Source: JBBCJR01 sp037190805
Lineage (GTDB): Bacteria > Pseudomonadota > Alphaproteobacteria > Sphingomonadales > Sphingomonadaceae
Reading direction: 5' to 3'
DNA: 64,000 nucleotides
Assembly (NCBI GenBank): GCA_037190805.1
Contig: JBBCJR010000012.1
Span: forward strand, 1 to 64,000
Of the stretch, positions 34,153 to 42,485 are shown piece by piece. Made by a program: the position numbers and the translations under genes. The first letter of the stretch is position 1. Every line of letters starts with the position of its first letter. The notes below the pieces were generated by a model. The model had not been told where the DNA came from and made no database searches. It was given only the letters and a program-made list of their open reading frames with translations.

Positions 34153-34845
34153 ATGGAATGGTTCGATCGAATAATGTTCGAGGACGGCGAAGCGCTGGTC
34201 ATCGACAAGCCCGCCGGCCTTGCGGTTCACCCCGGTCCGGCAACGCCGCGCAGCCTGGAGGATCATCTGGACGCACTGAAACTCGGGTTCCAGCGTTCTC
34301 CCATGCCCGTCCACCGGCTGGACCGCGATACCTCGGGCTGCCTGCTGCTGGCCCGCAATCCCAAGGCGCTGAAACGATTCGCAGCCGGGTTCGAAGCGGG
34401 CGCGGCTCGGAAAACCTATCTCGCCGTGCTCGACGGTCTGCTGGACATGGCCGACGGGGTCATCGACCTGCCGCTTGGCAAGCGGTCGACCAAGGCGGAC
34501 GGCTGGCGCATCGTCGTCGACCCCAAGGGCAAGCCGTCGCGCACCCGCTGGCGCCTGCTCGACCAGCAGGGCGGTCGCGCGCTGGTGGCGTTCATGCCGG
34601 AAACCGGACGCACCCATCAAATTCGTGTCCACGCTGCCGAGGGGCTGGGCGCGCCGGTGCTGGGCGACCCGGTCTATGGACGTGGCGGCAGCGGAATGCT
34701 GCTTCACGCTCGCGGCCTCGTCCTGCCGCGCGAGGGCAAGCCCGCGATCGCCGCTACAGCGCCGGTACCGGCGAGCTTTGCCGCCGCAGGCTTTGCCGCC
34801 GCCGACCGTCACCTTGTCGGCGCGGACGGCGGGGCGGTTGACTAG
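34153..34845 (+). CDS. RluA-family pseudouridine synthase
   Basis: A 230-residue pseudouridine synthase that isomerises uridines in rRNA or tRNA. The catalytic motif HRLDRDTSG contains the Asp nucleophile (D57). Other landmarks are VIDKPAGLAVHPG, KTYLAVLDG, ALVAFMPETGRTHQIRVHAA and GAPVLGDPVYG. It lacks an S4 domain, like RluA/TruC-type enzymes. The ATG at 34153 was chosen over a GTG at 34147. It is divergent from rpsU. The target site cannot be read from sequence. Confidence 0.93.
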   Translation: MEWFDRIMFEDGEALVIDKPAGLAVHPGPATPRSLEDHLDALKLGFQRSPMPVHRLDRDTSGCLLLARNPKALKRFAAGFEAGAARKTYLAVLDGLLDMADGVIDLPLGKRSTKADGWRIVVDPKGKPSRTRWRLLDQQGGRALVAFMPETGRTHQIRVHAAEGLGAPVLGDPVYGRGGSGMLLHARGLVLPREGKPAIAATAPVPASFAAAGFAAADRHLVGADGGAVD

Positions 34846-34864
34846 GCCCCGCCCGCGCCAGGCG

Positions 34865-35481
34865 GTGAGTGCCTGGCGGTTCCTGCTGTTCATCGCTGCG
34901 CTCGCCCTGGGCAGCCTTGCCGCCATTCCCGCCTTCGGGTGGAGCCACGGCTTCCTGATCGCCTTCGATGTCGCGGCGCTGCTGTTCATCGCCAGCGTCG
35001 GCGGGTTGCTCTGGAGCGACCGTGATGCCGCCGGGCGTCGCGCCCGGGCGCAGCGCAACGATGCCAATCGGTGGCTGTTGCTCGCGATCAGCGGCGTCGT
35101 GTCACTGGCGGTGCTGGTGGCGGTCGGCGTCGAGCTTGCGGACCGCGACATCGGTGCCGGCCGGGAAGCGCTGGTGCTGGCGACGCTGGTGCTGGCCTGG
35201 CTGTTCTCGAACCTCGTCTATGCACTGCACTATGCCCATGTCTTCTATCGGCCGGCGACGAGACGCGACGAGGCGAGGCGAGGCTGGATTTTCCCGGAAC
35301 GAGCGAACCCGACTACTGGGACTTCATCTATTTCGCCTTCACCCTCGGCATGACGTTCCAGACCTCGGACGTGAACATTCACGACCGTCACATCCGGCGC
35401 GCCGTCACCATCCACTGCCTGGCGGCGTTCGTGTTCAACCTCGGCGTCATCGCCTTCGTCATCAACACGCTGGGACGTTAA
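34865..35481 (+). pseudogene. DUF1345 membrane protein, frameshifted at a pentanucleotide repeat
   Basis: A DUF1345-type membrane protein split over two frames. The first part (from a GTG at about 34865) encodes membrane helices (FLLFIAALALGSLAAIP, LIAFDVAALLFIASVGGLLW, WLLLAISGVVSLAVLVAVGVEL) to HYAHVFYRPATRRDEA; the family continuation RLDFPGTSEPDYWDFIYFAFTLGMTFQTSDV...VFNLGVIAFVINTLGR is in another frame. The join lies in three copies of GAGGC (35270-35284). Removing one 5-bp unit restores one uninterrupted reading frame of about 203 residues. It may be a true mutation, a phase-variable switch or a sequencing error. It lies 19 bp after the RluA-type gene. Confidence 0.85.
35270..35284 (+). 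repeat. Pentanucleotide tandem repeat (GAGGC)x3
   Basis: Three exact copies of GAGGC inside the DUF1345 gene. Two copies would keep the frame open and three break it. Confidence 0.95.
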
Positions 35482-35526
35482 AGTTGCCGGAATCAGAGGC
35501 TCAGGACGACCGGGAGATCGACTTGC

Positions 35527-36057
35527 ATGGCGAAGCTGATATTCGCGTTGAACCAGTCCTTGGACGGCTATGTCGACCATATGGCATTTGCGCCCGATCT
35601 CGTGCTCTTCCGTCATTTCATCGACGACGTGCGCAGCCTCGCTGGAACCATCTACGGTCGCCGCATGTACGAGGTGATGCGCTATTGGGATGAAGATCGC
35701 GCCGAATGGAACGCCGACGAACGCGATTATGCGACGGCGTGGCGGAGCCAGCCGAAGTGGGTGGTGTCCCGCTCGCTCAAGACCCTCGGCCCCAACGCCA
35801 CCCTCATCGAGGAGGAGGTCGAGGCAACGATATGCCGGCTGAAGGCCAAACTCGACGGCGAGATTGAAGTTTCAGGACCGGAACTGGCGCACAGCCTGAC
35901 CGAACTCGGCCTTGTCGATGAGTATCGGCTTTATCTGCATCCCGTCGTGCTGGGTCGGGGCAAGCCGCTGTTTGCCGGCCCCCGACCGCCGCTGCATCTC
36001 GTGGCCAGCGACCGCATCGGCGAGGACGTGATCAGATTGACCTACGTCCCAGCCTGA
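35527..36057 (+). CDS. Dihydrofolate reductase-family protein (RibD C-terminal-like)
   Basis: A 176-residue reductase-fold protein. It begins AKLIFALNQSLDGYVD (substrate/NADPH strand), then TIYGRRMYEVMRYW, WVVSRSLKTLGPNATLI, EVSGPELAHSLTELGLVDEYRLYLHPVVLGRGKPLF. This is the stand-alone YyaP/RibD-C type rather than canonical DHFR; these often act as NADPH-dependent reductases of unknown substrate. It follows the broken DUF1345 gene by 45 bp. Confidence 0.87.
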   Translation: MAKLIFALNQSLDGYVDHMAFAPDLVLFRHFIDDVRSLAGTIYGRRMYEVMRYWDEDRAEWNADERDYATAWRSQPKWVVSRSLKTLGPNATLIEEEVEATICRLKAKLDGEIEVSGPELAHSLTELGLVDEYRLYLHPVVLGRGKPLFAGPRPPLHLVASDRIGEDVIRLTYVPA

Positions 36058-36128
36058 TCACGCGCTCAGCCCGACGCCTGCCGGTCTGGCAGGGGCAGTC
36101 AGGGCCGGCCCATGGTCGGGTCGCCCGC

Positions 36129-37244
36129 TCAAGCAGCGCGCAAGGCGTTCGCGGCTTCGATCTCGGTTGCCTTGGCCTCGACCAGGCGGACGATGTGGTC
36201 GATCATGTCGGCGTCCTGCACCGTGTGGTCGGTAACGCCGGACAGATAGACCATGTGCTTGCCCGCCCCGCCGCCGGTCAGGCCGATGTCGGTTTCCCGC
36301 GCTTCGCCCGGCCCGTTGACGACGCAGCCGAGAATCGACAGCGACAGCGGGGTCGCGATGTGGGCCAGACGCTCCTCCAGAACCTGCACCGTCTTGACGA
36401 CGTCGAAGCCCTGCCGGGCGCAGGACGGGCAGGACACCACCCTGACGCCGCGGTGGCGGATGCCGAGACCCTTCAATATCTCGAACCCGACCCGCACTTC
36501 CTCCACCGGGTCGGCGGACAGCGAGACGCGCAGCGTGTCACCGATCCCCGCCCACAGCAGCGAACCGATGCCGATCGCCGACTTGACCGTGCCACCGACC
36601 AGCCCCCCGGCTTCCGTGATGCCAAGATGCAGGGGGTAGTCACAGGCGTCGGCCAATCCCTGATAGGCGGCAACGGCCAGGAACACGTCCGATGCCTTGA
36701 CCGCGATCTTGAACTCGCGAAAATCGGCGTCCTCGAGCAGCCTGGCATGATCCAGCGCTGATTCGACCAACGCCTCGGGGCAGGGCTCGGCATATTTTTC
36801 GAGGAGATGCTTCTCGAGGCTGCCAGCATTGACGCCGATCCGCATCGAGCAGCCATTGGCCTTCGCCGCCCGCACCACTTCCGCGACGCGCGCCGCCGAT
36901 CCGATGTTGCCGGGGTTGATCCTGAGACAGGCCGCGCCAGCGTCCGCCGCCTCCAGCGCGCGCTTGTAGTGGAAATGGATGTCGGCGACGATCGGCACGC
37001 GGACGGCGCGGACAATCTGCTTCAGCGCCGCCGTCGATTCCTCGTCGGGGCAGGACACGCGGACGATATCGGCACCCGCGTCCTCGCAGGCGCGAATCTG
37101 GTCGATCGTGCCCTTGACGTCGCTGGTCAGCGTATTGGTCATCGTCTGCACCGTCACCGGCGCATCGCCCCCGACCGGAACGGCGCCGACCATGATCTGG
37201 CGGCTGGTGCGGCGGTGGATATCGCGCCAAGGGCGGACGGACAT
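36129..37244 (-). CDS. ispG: 4-hydroxy-3-methylbut-2-en-1-yl diphosphate synthase
   Basis: A 371-residue IspG (GcpE) of the MEP isoprenoid pathway, which reductively opens the cyclic diphosphate MEcPP to HMBPP. The iron-sulfur ligands are visible as CPSC (C272, C275), C307 and E314 (CVVNGPGE). The TIM barrel includes VQTMTNTLT, ADIHFHYKRALEA and RINPGNIG. It is the single-domain bacterial form of normal length. It follows clpS by 47 bp on the same strand. Confidence 0.97.
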   Translation of the reverse strand: MSVRPWRDIHRRTSRQIMVGAVPVGGDAPVTVQTMTNTLTSDVKGTIDQIRACEDAGADIVRVSCPDEESTAALKQIVRAVRVPIVADIHFHYKRALEAADAGAACLRINPGNIGSAARVAEVVRAAKANGCSMRIGVNAGSLEKHLLEKYAEPCPEALVESALDHARLLEDADFREFKIAVKASDVFLAVAAYQGLADACDYPLHLGITEAGGLVGGTVKSAIGIGSLLWAGIGDTLRVSLSADPVEEVRVGFEILKGLGIRHRGVRVVSCPSCARQGFDVVKTVQVLEERLAHIATPLSLSILGCVVNGPGEARETDIGLTGGGAGKHMVYLSGVTDHTVQDADMIDHIVRLVEAKATEIEAANALRAA

Positions 37245-37291
37245 CGAATAGCTCCTTCAGCCGGACACAGCCGCGCGCGGCGACACGCCCG

Positions 37292-37615
37292 TCAGGCCTT
37301 TTCCAGCGTGCATTGCAGCGGGTGCTGATTCTCGCGGGCGAAGTCGATCACCTGGCTCGCCTTGGATTCGGCGACTTCATAAGGAAAGATGCCGCACACG
37401 CCGACGCCGCGCTGATGGACATGCAGCATGACACGGGTCGCATCCTCCATCGACATGCGGAACACCCGCTGCAGGACGAGGACGACAAACTCCATCGGCG
37501 TATAATCGTCGTTCAGCATCAACACCTTGTAGAGCGACGGCTTGCGGGTTTTCGGCTTCGTCTTGGTCGCGACGCCATAATCCTGATCGGGATCGACCGG
37601 CTGCTCATCAGCCAT
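37292..37615 (-). CDS. clpS: ATP-dependent Clp protease adaptor ClpS
   Basis: A 107-residue adaptor that delivers N-degron substrates to ClpAP. Landmarks are YKVLMLNDDYTPMEFVVLVLQRVF, the HVHQRGVGVCGIFPYEVAESK block that forms the N-degron pocket, and a flexible acidic/basic N-terminal tail. The ATG at 37615 is chosen; in-frame ATGs at 37651 and 37663 have no better ribosome site. A sigma-32-like promoter lies at 37701-37728. Another ClpS paralogue may exist elsewhere, as Alphaproteobacteria often have two. Confidence 0.94.
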   Translation of the reverse strand: MADEQPVDPDQDYGVATKTKPKTRKPSLYKVLMLNDDYTPMEFVVLVLQRVFRMSMEDATRVMLHVHQRGVGVCGIFPYEVAESKASQVIDFARENQHPLQCTLEKA

Positions 37616-37700
37616 CGATTTCGGACAAGGGACAGGCTGGGCAGACAACATCGAGTATATCATCCAATCGGCAAACCGGCCGTCAGGGCAGAGCGCCATC

Positions 37701-37728
37701 ATATGGGAAGCGGCCGTGCCGCGACAAG
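37701..37728 (-). promoter_or_regulatory. Candidate sigma-32 (RpoH) promoter of clpS
   Basis: On the minus strand CTTG (37728-37725), 18 bases, then CCATAT (37706-37701). The same arrangement precedes clpB. It fits the RpoH consensus with a CTTG -35 and a C-rich CCAT -10. The predicted leader to the clpS ATG is about 85 nt. Confidence 0.55.
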
Positions 37729-37800
37729 TCCGGCGCGCGGCGGGTCGATTTTCCCCTTGTGGCACGGAAGCCCAACGAAGACGGCCCATCGCCAGTCATG

Positions 37801-37840
37801 AAAAAGGGCGAGACGCCGCAGCGCCCCGCCCCTTTTCAAA
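37801..37840 (-). terminator. Intrinsic terminator after the phasin gene
   Basis: On the minus strand an A/G-rich arm (AAAAGGGGCG) pairs with CGCCCTTTTT, leaving one bulged base, with a GC-rich loop. It ends in a T5 run. It lies about 20 bp after the phasin stop. Confidence 0.65.
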
Positions 37841-37858
37841 GATCACGATTGCGGCCGA

Positions 37859-38506
37859 TCAGTTGACCGCGGCGCGAACCTTCTCACCGGCGACAGCGGC
37901 GCGCGACGAAATCGGCTCCACCACATCGCCCCACAGCTTCACCACGGTCTCCGAGACGCGCGACGTTTCGGCGACGAACGCGTCGAACTGCGACTTGGCG
38001 AACTCGTTCTGCAGCTGGAAGAACTCGGTCGGCGACTTGGCGGCGGCGAAGCTCTTCAGCGCGCGGGTCGTCTCATCGAAATTCTTGCGGCCGAACTCGG
38101 CGGCACCCTGGGCCAGGGTCTCGGCGCCCTTGGCGGCGGCACGGCCAGACGCGGACAGCGCCTCAAGATTGCCCTTGGTCAGGTCAGCGAAGCTCTCGGC
38201 CACTTTGGATCCCTTCTCGAACGCGGTCTTGGCGCGATCGTTGAATTCGTTGAACAGGGCGTTGGCTTTCTGGCCAACGGCATCGGCATTGAACGCGGTG
38301 TCGGTCATGGTCTGGGTCTCGCTGGTCAGAGTTTCGATGGTCGTCGAAGCCGCGACTGCAATCGTTGCGGCAACTGGTTCGACCACCGCCGCGGGCGGGA
38401 CATCGTCGAACCGCTGGGAAGCAGGTGACGCGGCCTTGGGCTCCGCCAGATCCCGGGGATCGACCTTGCGCTGTCCCTTGGGTGGAGTTGCCTTACGGTC
38501 GCTCAT
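37859..38506 (-). CDS. Phasin family protein
   Basis: A 215-residue phasin, a coat protein of polyhydroxyalkanoate granules. The N-terminal about 60 residues are disordered (Pro/Ala/Lys-rich). The rest is helical and amphipathic (AFNADAVGQKANALFNEFNDRAKTAFEKG, AAEFGRKNFDETTRALKSFAAAKSPTEFFQLQNEFAKSQFDAFVAETSRVSE), as in phasin_2 proteins. GGGAGCAAAAG precedes the ATG at 38506. Two TGC-rich boxes upstream match one before phaZ, suggesting shared control. A phosphomannomutase gene lies upstream on the same strand with an 80-bp gap. Confidence 0.92.
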   Translation of the reverse strand: MSDRKATPPKGQRKVDPRDLAEPKAASPASQRFDDVPPAAVVEPVAATIAVAASTTIETLTSETQTMTDTAFNADAVGQKANALFNEFNDRAKTAFEKGSKVAESFADLTKGNLEALSASGRAAAKGAETLAQGAAEFGRKNFDETTRALKSFAAAKSPTEFFQLQNEFAKSQFDAFVAETSRVSETVVKLWGDVVEPISSRAAVAGEKVRAAVN

Positions 38507-38523
38507 GCTTTTGCTCCCATATC

Positions 38524-38540
38524 ATGCTGCAACGCACAAT
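38524..38540 (+). promoter_or_regulatory. Putative PHA operator, box A (upstream of phasin gene)
   Basis: ATGCTGCAACGCACAAT on the plus strand, 17 bp before the phasin ATG (gene on minus strand). It matches box B and box C with shared core ATG-Y-TGC-R-N-Y-GCACA. The position next to the ribosome site fits repression. Confidence 0.5.
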
Positions 38541-38570
38541 AGCGAGTCCGGTTGCGACAATCAAGCCTAA

Positions 38571-38587
38571 TTTGTGCAGCGCAACAT
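38571..38587 (-). promoter_or_regulatory. Putative PHA operator, box B (upstream of phasin gene)
   Basis: On the minus strand ATGTTGCGCTGCACAAA, 64 bp before the phasin ATG and touching the phosphomannomutase stop codon. It is an imperfect palindrome (TTGYGCNGCRCAA) and matches boxes A and C. Confidence 0.5.
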
Positions 38588-39969
38588 CAGTGGCCCCCGA
38601 CCGGCACGGCCGCCAGACCCGACGCCGCCAATTGGTCGTTGATCTGGGCGATCAGCCGGTCGAGGCCCGCCTGGTCCCTCGCCTCGGCCCGTGCGACCAG
38701 AACGTCCTGGGTGTTCGATGCCCTGAGCAGCCACCAGCCGTCCGGCGTATTGACGCGCGCGCCATCGGTGCGATTGACGTCGGCACCATCGGCTTCCAGC
38801 CGGTCGAGCACTTCGTCGATAACCGCGAATTTGCGGTCTTCGGACACCTGGAAGCGCAGCTCGGGCGTATTGACCATCGGCGCCATGCCGTCCTTGAGCG
38901 CGGTCAGCGATCCGCCGAGTTGCCGTACCGCGCGAATCAACCGCACCGCAGCGTAAAGCGCGTCGTCATAGCCATAATAATCCTGGGCGAAGAAGATGTG
39001 CCCGCTCATCTCTCCGGCGAGGGGAGCATGGGTTTCCTTCATCTTCGACTTGATCAGCGAATGGCCGGTCTTCCACATCAGGGGCGTGCCGCCCAGTTCG
39101 GCGATGCGGTCATAGAGCGCCTGGCTGGCCTTGACGTCGGCGATGATCGTCGCGCCCGGATCCTCGCGCAGCACCGGCTCGGCCAGGATCGCCAGCAACT
39201 GGTCGCCCCACACCACCCGGCCATCGCCGTCGATGGCGCCGATGCGATCGCCGTCACCATCGAAGGCGAGACCGAAGTCCAGCTGTTTGTCAGCGACCAG
39301 CCGCCTCAGATCGGCGAGGTTCTTTTCCTCGGTCGGGTCGGGATGGTGGTTGGGGAACGTGCCGTCGATGTCGGTGAACAGCAGATGATGCTCGCCCGGC
39401 AGCCTTGCGGTCAGCTTCTCGATCGCGGGACCGGCGGCGCCGTTGCCGGTGTCCCAGCCGATGCGGAACGCGCCGCCATCATAATTCTGGAGCAGGCGGT
39501 CGACATAGAGGTCCATGATATCGGCCGTCTCGACCGACCCCGTGCCCTCGTCCCAGTCGCCGTCTGCGGCCATGCGGCCCAGTGTCTGGATATCCTCGCC
39601 GAAAAATGGCCGGCCCTGGAACACCATCTTGAAGCCATTGTAATTGGCAGGATTGTGGCTGCCGGTAATCATGATGCCCCCATCCACCTCGAGCGTCGCG
39701 GCGGCGTAGTAGAGCATCGGCGTCGGACCGACCCCGACCTTGACCACATCGACACCACTGGCGTTGAGCCCGGCGGCGAGGGCGGACGCCAGCACGGGCG
39801 AAGACGTGCGCCCGTCCCAGCCGATCGCCACGCGCGTTCCGCCGGCACGGCGGATCAGGGTCGCGAAACCGCGTCCGATCGCATTGGCGTCCGCCTCTCC
39901 AAGCGTCTGGCCAATAATGCCGCGGATATCATATTCGCGCAGCGACGTGGGATCGAAGCGATGGGTCAT
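38587..39969 (-). CDS. Phosphomannomutase/phosphoglucomutase
   Basis: A 460-residue alpha-D-phosphohexomutase of the ManB/AlgC type, interconverting mannose or glucose 6- and 1-phosphates to supply nucleotide sugars for surface glycans. Landmarks are the phosphoserine loop TGSHNPANYNG, the Mg loop AFDGDGDRIG, the sugar-binding GEMSGH and the phosphate loop near RASNTQDVLVARAEA. It opens with FDPTSLREYDIRG. It likely feeds the polysaccharide genes at 13.8-24 kb, an inference from the pathway. It is not adjacent to them. Confidence 0.95.
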   Translation of the reverse strand: MTHRFDPTSLREYDIRGIIGQTLGEADANAIGRGFATLIRRAGGTRVAIGWDGRTSSPVLASALAAGLNASGVDVVKVGVGPTPMLYYAAATLEVDGGIMITGSHNPANYNGFKMVFQGRPFFGEDIQTLGRMAADGDWDEGTGSVETADIMDLYVDRLLQNYDGGAFRIGWDTGNGAAGPAIEKLTARLPGEHHLLFTDIDGTFPNHHPDPTEEKNLADLRRLVADKQLDFGLAFDGDGDRIGAIDGDGRVVWGDQLLAILAEPVLREDPGATIIADVKASQALYDRIAELGGTPLMWKTGHSLIKSKMKETHAPLAGEMSGHIFFAQDYYGYDDALYAAVRLIRAVRQLGGSLTALKDGMAPMVNTPELRFQVSEDRKFAVIDEVLDRLEADGADVNRTDGARVNTPDGWWLLRASNTQDVLVARAEARDQAGLDRLIAQINDQLAASGLAAVPVGGH

Positions 39970-40012
39970 CGAACATCCTTGGTAAGGGGCGGAAGCTACG
40001 CCTTTAAGACGG

Positions 40013-40276
40013 TCAAGAGGCGTTTCGGTTCAATTCCGCGAGCAGCAGATCGCGCGCCGCCGTGACGCGGCTGGCAAGGTCGGCACTGCCGCCCGCGTCG
40101 GGGTGGACGCGCTGGATCAGGCGACGATGGGCAGCGATGATGGTGTCGTGATCGGCGTCAGGGCCGACCTCCAATATGGCGCGCGCCTCGCGTACCCCGC
40201 CGGGGCCATCGCGCGACACCTTGGGCCAGAAATACCAGGCGGCGATGCCCAGGCCGATGAGAACGAGCGGGGTCAT
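40013..40276 (-). CDS. Membrane-anchored J-domain protein
   Basis: An 87-residue protein with one N-terminal membrane helix (about 2-16, TPLVLIGLGIAAWYFW) and a compact C-terminal J domain with the HPD triad (RVHPDAGG), preceded by ARAILEVGPDADHDTIIAAHRRL. It resembles the alphaproteobacterial relatives of mitochondrial Pam18/TIM14. The J domain should stimulate DnaK at the inner membrane. The ATG at 40276 lies 4 bp after the mipZ stop, implying coexpression with mipZ. Confidence 0.9.
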   Translation of the reverse strand: MTPLVLIGLGIAAWYFWPKVSRDGPGGVREARAILEVGPDADHDTIIAAHRRLIQRVHPDAGGSADLASRVTAARDLLLAELNRNAS

Positions 40277-40280
40277 CCCG

Positions 40281-41078
40281 CTAGCCCGCCATCGCCACCG
40301 GCACGGCGCCCGGTTCGGGCAGGGCAAGGCCTCCCACCAGTTCGCGCAGTTCCTGACGCGCCGCGATATGGCTGAGCCCCGCGCCCTGGATTTCGCCCAG
40401 ATCGAGCAGGGTCAACCCCTGCGGAAACAGCTCGCGATAGATGACGCGCTCGGACAGGCCCGGCACGACGCGGAAGCCGATGCGCCGCGACAGCTCGTCC
40501 AGCGCCGCGCCCACCCGGCGCAGGTTGCGCGACTCGAGGGTCGCCAGGCGGTTGCGCAGGATCACCCAGTCGACGCTGCCGCCGTCGGTCTTGGCCCGCG
40601 CCTTGCGCGCATCCCACACCATCTCGGCATAGAAGCTGGGGCGGGTCACCTTGTAGGTGTCGGCATCGACATTGCCGATCAGGTCGAGATCGACGAAACT
40701 GTCGTTGATCGGCGTCACCAGCGTGTCGGCACGGCCCATGGCGCGGCGGGCGAGACTGCTGTCACGCCCCGGCGTGTCGATGACGACGATGTCGTTTTCC
40801 GCCAGCAGGACCTCCAGATGCGCGTCGAACGCCTCGTCATCACCATCGGCGAACACCTTCACCTGCGGGTGGACGAGCTCAAGCTTGTGGCGACGCGCAT
40901 AGCCGACACGATTTTCCAGATAGCGGGCGAAGGTGCGCTGGCGGGTATCGAGGTCGATCGTCCCCACCCGACGACCCGTGACGCCCAGCGCAATGGCGGT
41001 ATGGACGGCGGTCGTCGACTTCCCCGTGCCGCCCTTTTCATTGCCGAAGACGATGAGATGCGCGCGCGGCGATGTCAT
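40281..41078 (-). CDS. mipZ: Division-plane positioning ATPase MipZ
   Basis: A 265-residue ParA-superfamily ATPase. MipZ forms gradients from the chromosome poles and inhibits FtsZ, restricting division to midcell; it is typical of Alphaproteobacteria. The deviant Walker A is NEKGGTGKST (about 13-22), Walker A-prime is DLDTRQRTFARYLENR and Walker B is DIVVIDTPGRDS. NDSFVDLDLIG and KVTRPSFYAEMVWDARK are MipZ-specific regions. The ATG at 41078 gives the family N-terminus (MTSPRAHLIVFGNE). It is divergent from panC. Confidence 0.95.
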   Translation of the reverse strand: MTSPRAHLIVFGNEKGGTGKSTTAVHTAIALGVTGRRVGTIDLDTRQRTFARYLENRVGYARRHKLELVHPQVKVFADGDDEAFDAHLEVLLAENDIVVIDTPGRDSSLARRAMGRADTLVTPINDSFVDLDLIGNVDADTYKVTRPSFYAEMVWDARKARAKTDGGSVDWVILRNRLATLESRNLRRVGAALDELSRRIGFRVVPGLSERVIYRELFPQGLTLLDLGEIQGAGLSHIAARQELRELVGGLALPEPGAVPVAMAG

Positions 41079-41155
41079 TGCCGTCAATTTCCCCCTTGAT
41101 CCCATCACAGCAGGCCTGCGAGAGCAGCGCCCGCTCTAAAGGAGGGTCCCGGCCC

Positions 41156-41989
41156 ATGCAAATCATCCGGCAGCCCGATCCGCTGCGCGCGATCGTCGCC
41201 GATTGGCGGCGCGAGGGCGCGCGCGTTGCGCTCGTGCCGACCATGGGGGCGCTGCACGCAGGGCATATGGCGCTGCTCGATCGGGCGCGGACATTGGCCG
41301 ACCGGGTGGTGGTGTCGCTGTTCGTCAATCCGCGTCAGTTCGGCACTGGCGAGGACCTGACCCGCTATCCCCGCGACGAGACGCGCGACGCGGCGTTGCT
41401 CGACGCCGGCGGGTGTGACCTGCTGTGGGCGCCGCCGGTCGAGGTGGTTTATCCCCCGGCCTTTGCCACCACCATCACCGTCGCCGGATTCGATACCCTG
41501 GAGGGTGCGGTCCGCCCCGGACATTTCGACGGCGTCGCCACGGTCGTCGCCAAGCTGTTCGGCCAGGTCCGTCCCGACATCGCCCTGTTCGGGGAAAAGG
41601 ATTTCCAGCAACTGACGATTGTCCGCCGGCTTGCCGCCGACCTCGACTGCGGCGTGGACATCGTCGCTGTGCCGACGGTCCGCGACGCCGATGGCCTCGC
41701 CCTGTCGTCGCGCAATGCCTATCTGACACCGGCCGAGCGCGCCATAGCCGCCGCCCTGCCGCGCACCCTGGCGGAAATCGCAACCGCGATCGCCGGGGGC
41801 GCGGATGTCGCCGCGACGCTGTCGACGGGACGTCAGCGGCTGATCGACGCCGGCTTCGCCCCGCCCGACTATGTCGAGCTGGTCGACGAAGCCAGTCTCG
41901 CAACCCTGACGACGCTGACACGGCCGGCCCGTCTGGTGGCAGCGGCCCGTCTGGGCACCACCCGCCTTATCGACAATCTATCGGTGTGA
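41156..41989 (+). CDS. panC: Pantothenate synthetase
   Basis: A 277-residue PanC that joins pantoate and beta-alanine with ATP, the last step of vitamin B5 synthesis. Landmarks are PTMGALHAGHMALL (HxGH nucleotide motif), SLFVNPRQFG, FGEKDFQQL, DGLALSSRNAYL (KMSKS-like loop) and the C-terminal dimer region. AAAGGAGGG precedes the ATG at 41156 by about 10 bases; an earlier ATG at 41072 is inside mipZ antisense sequence. It is divergent from mipZ. Confidence 0.96.
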   Translation: MQIIRQPDPLRAIVADWRREGARVALVPTMGALHAGHMALLDRARTLADRVVVSLFVNPRQFGTGEDLTRYPRDETRDAALLDAGGCDLLWAPPVEVVYPPAFATTITVAGFDTLEGAVRPGHFDGVATVVAKLFGQVRPDIALFGEKDFQQLTIVRRLAADLDCGVDIVAVPTVRDADGLALSSRNAYLTPAERAIAAALPRTLAEIATAIAGGADVAATLSTGRQRLIDAGFAPPDYVELVDEASLATLTTLTRPARLVAAARLGTTRLIDNLSV

Positions 41990-42077
41990 CACTGGGCGAA
42001 TCAGGGTCGACACGACGTTAACTATTTGTTGGCACCCCCTCGTCCAGGGTCATGGCGGGACAACAGGGGTTCGTGTC

Positions 42078-42377
42078 ATGGGTAATTGCGTGGACAGCAC
42101 TGCGCGGCCGAATGGCGAAGCGGCATCTGATTCGGCTGACGCCTTCTACGATCTCGGCATCGCCTATTCCGTCGGTCGCGGCGATACGCCGATCGATCTG
42201 GTTCAGGCTCACAAATGGTTCAACCTTGCCGCGATGGCGGGGCTGCACAGCGCCCAAGAAGATCGGGCTGACATCGCCTCGGCGATGAGCACCGAAGAAA
42301 TCGCCGCCGCCCAGCGCGCCGCGCGCGATTTCCTGCGCGACGTTCGATCCAGCGTCGCCCTGAACCGGGCCGCCTGA
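42078..42377 (+). CDS. Small SEL1-repeat-like protein
   Basis: A 99-residue protein containing one SEL1-type repeat (YDLGIAYSVGRGDTPIDLVQAHKWFNLAAMAGLHSA, about 24-60) and a helical C-terminus (EEIAAAQRAARDFLRDVRSS). There is no signal peptide. Similar short SEL1 proteins are common in sphingomonads; the partner is unknown. The ATG at 42078 is the natural start. Confidence 0.8.
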   Translation: MGNCVDSTARPNGEAASDSADAFYDLGIAYSVGRGDTPIDLVQAHKWFNLAAMAGLHSAQEDRADIASAMSTEEIAAAQRAARDFLRDVRSSVALNRAA

Positions 42378-42485
42378 GCCTTTCTTTTTCCTGACTGACG
42401 CATTCCCGGGGGGTTCAGCCCCGGACCGCCATTGTCCGTCGTGCTGGAGGTGCCATCACCGCCACGCGAAGAGGAGCATGGCCCT

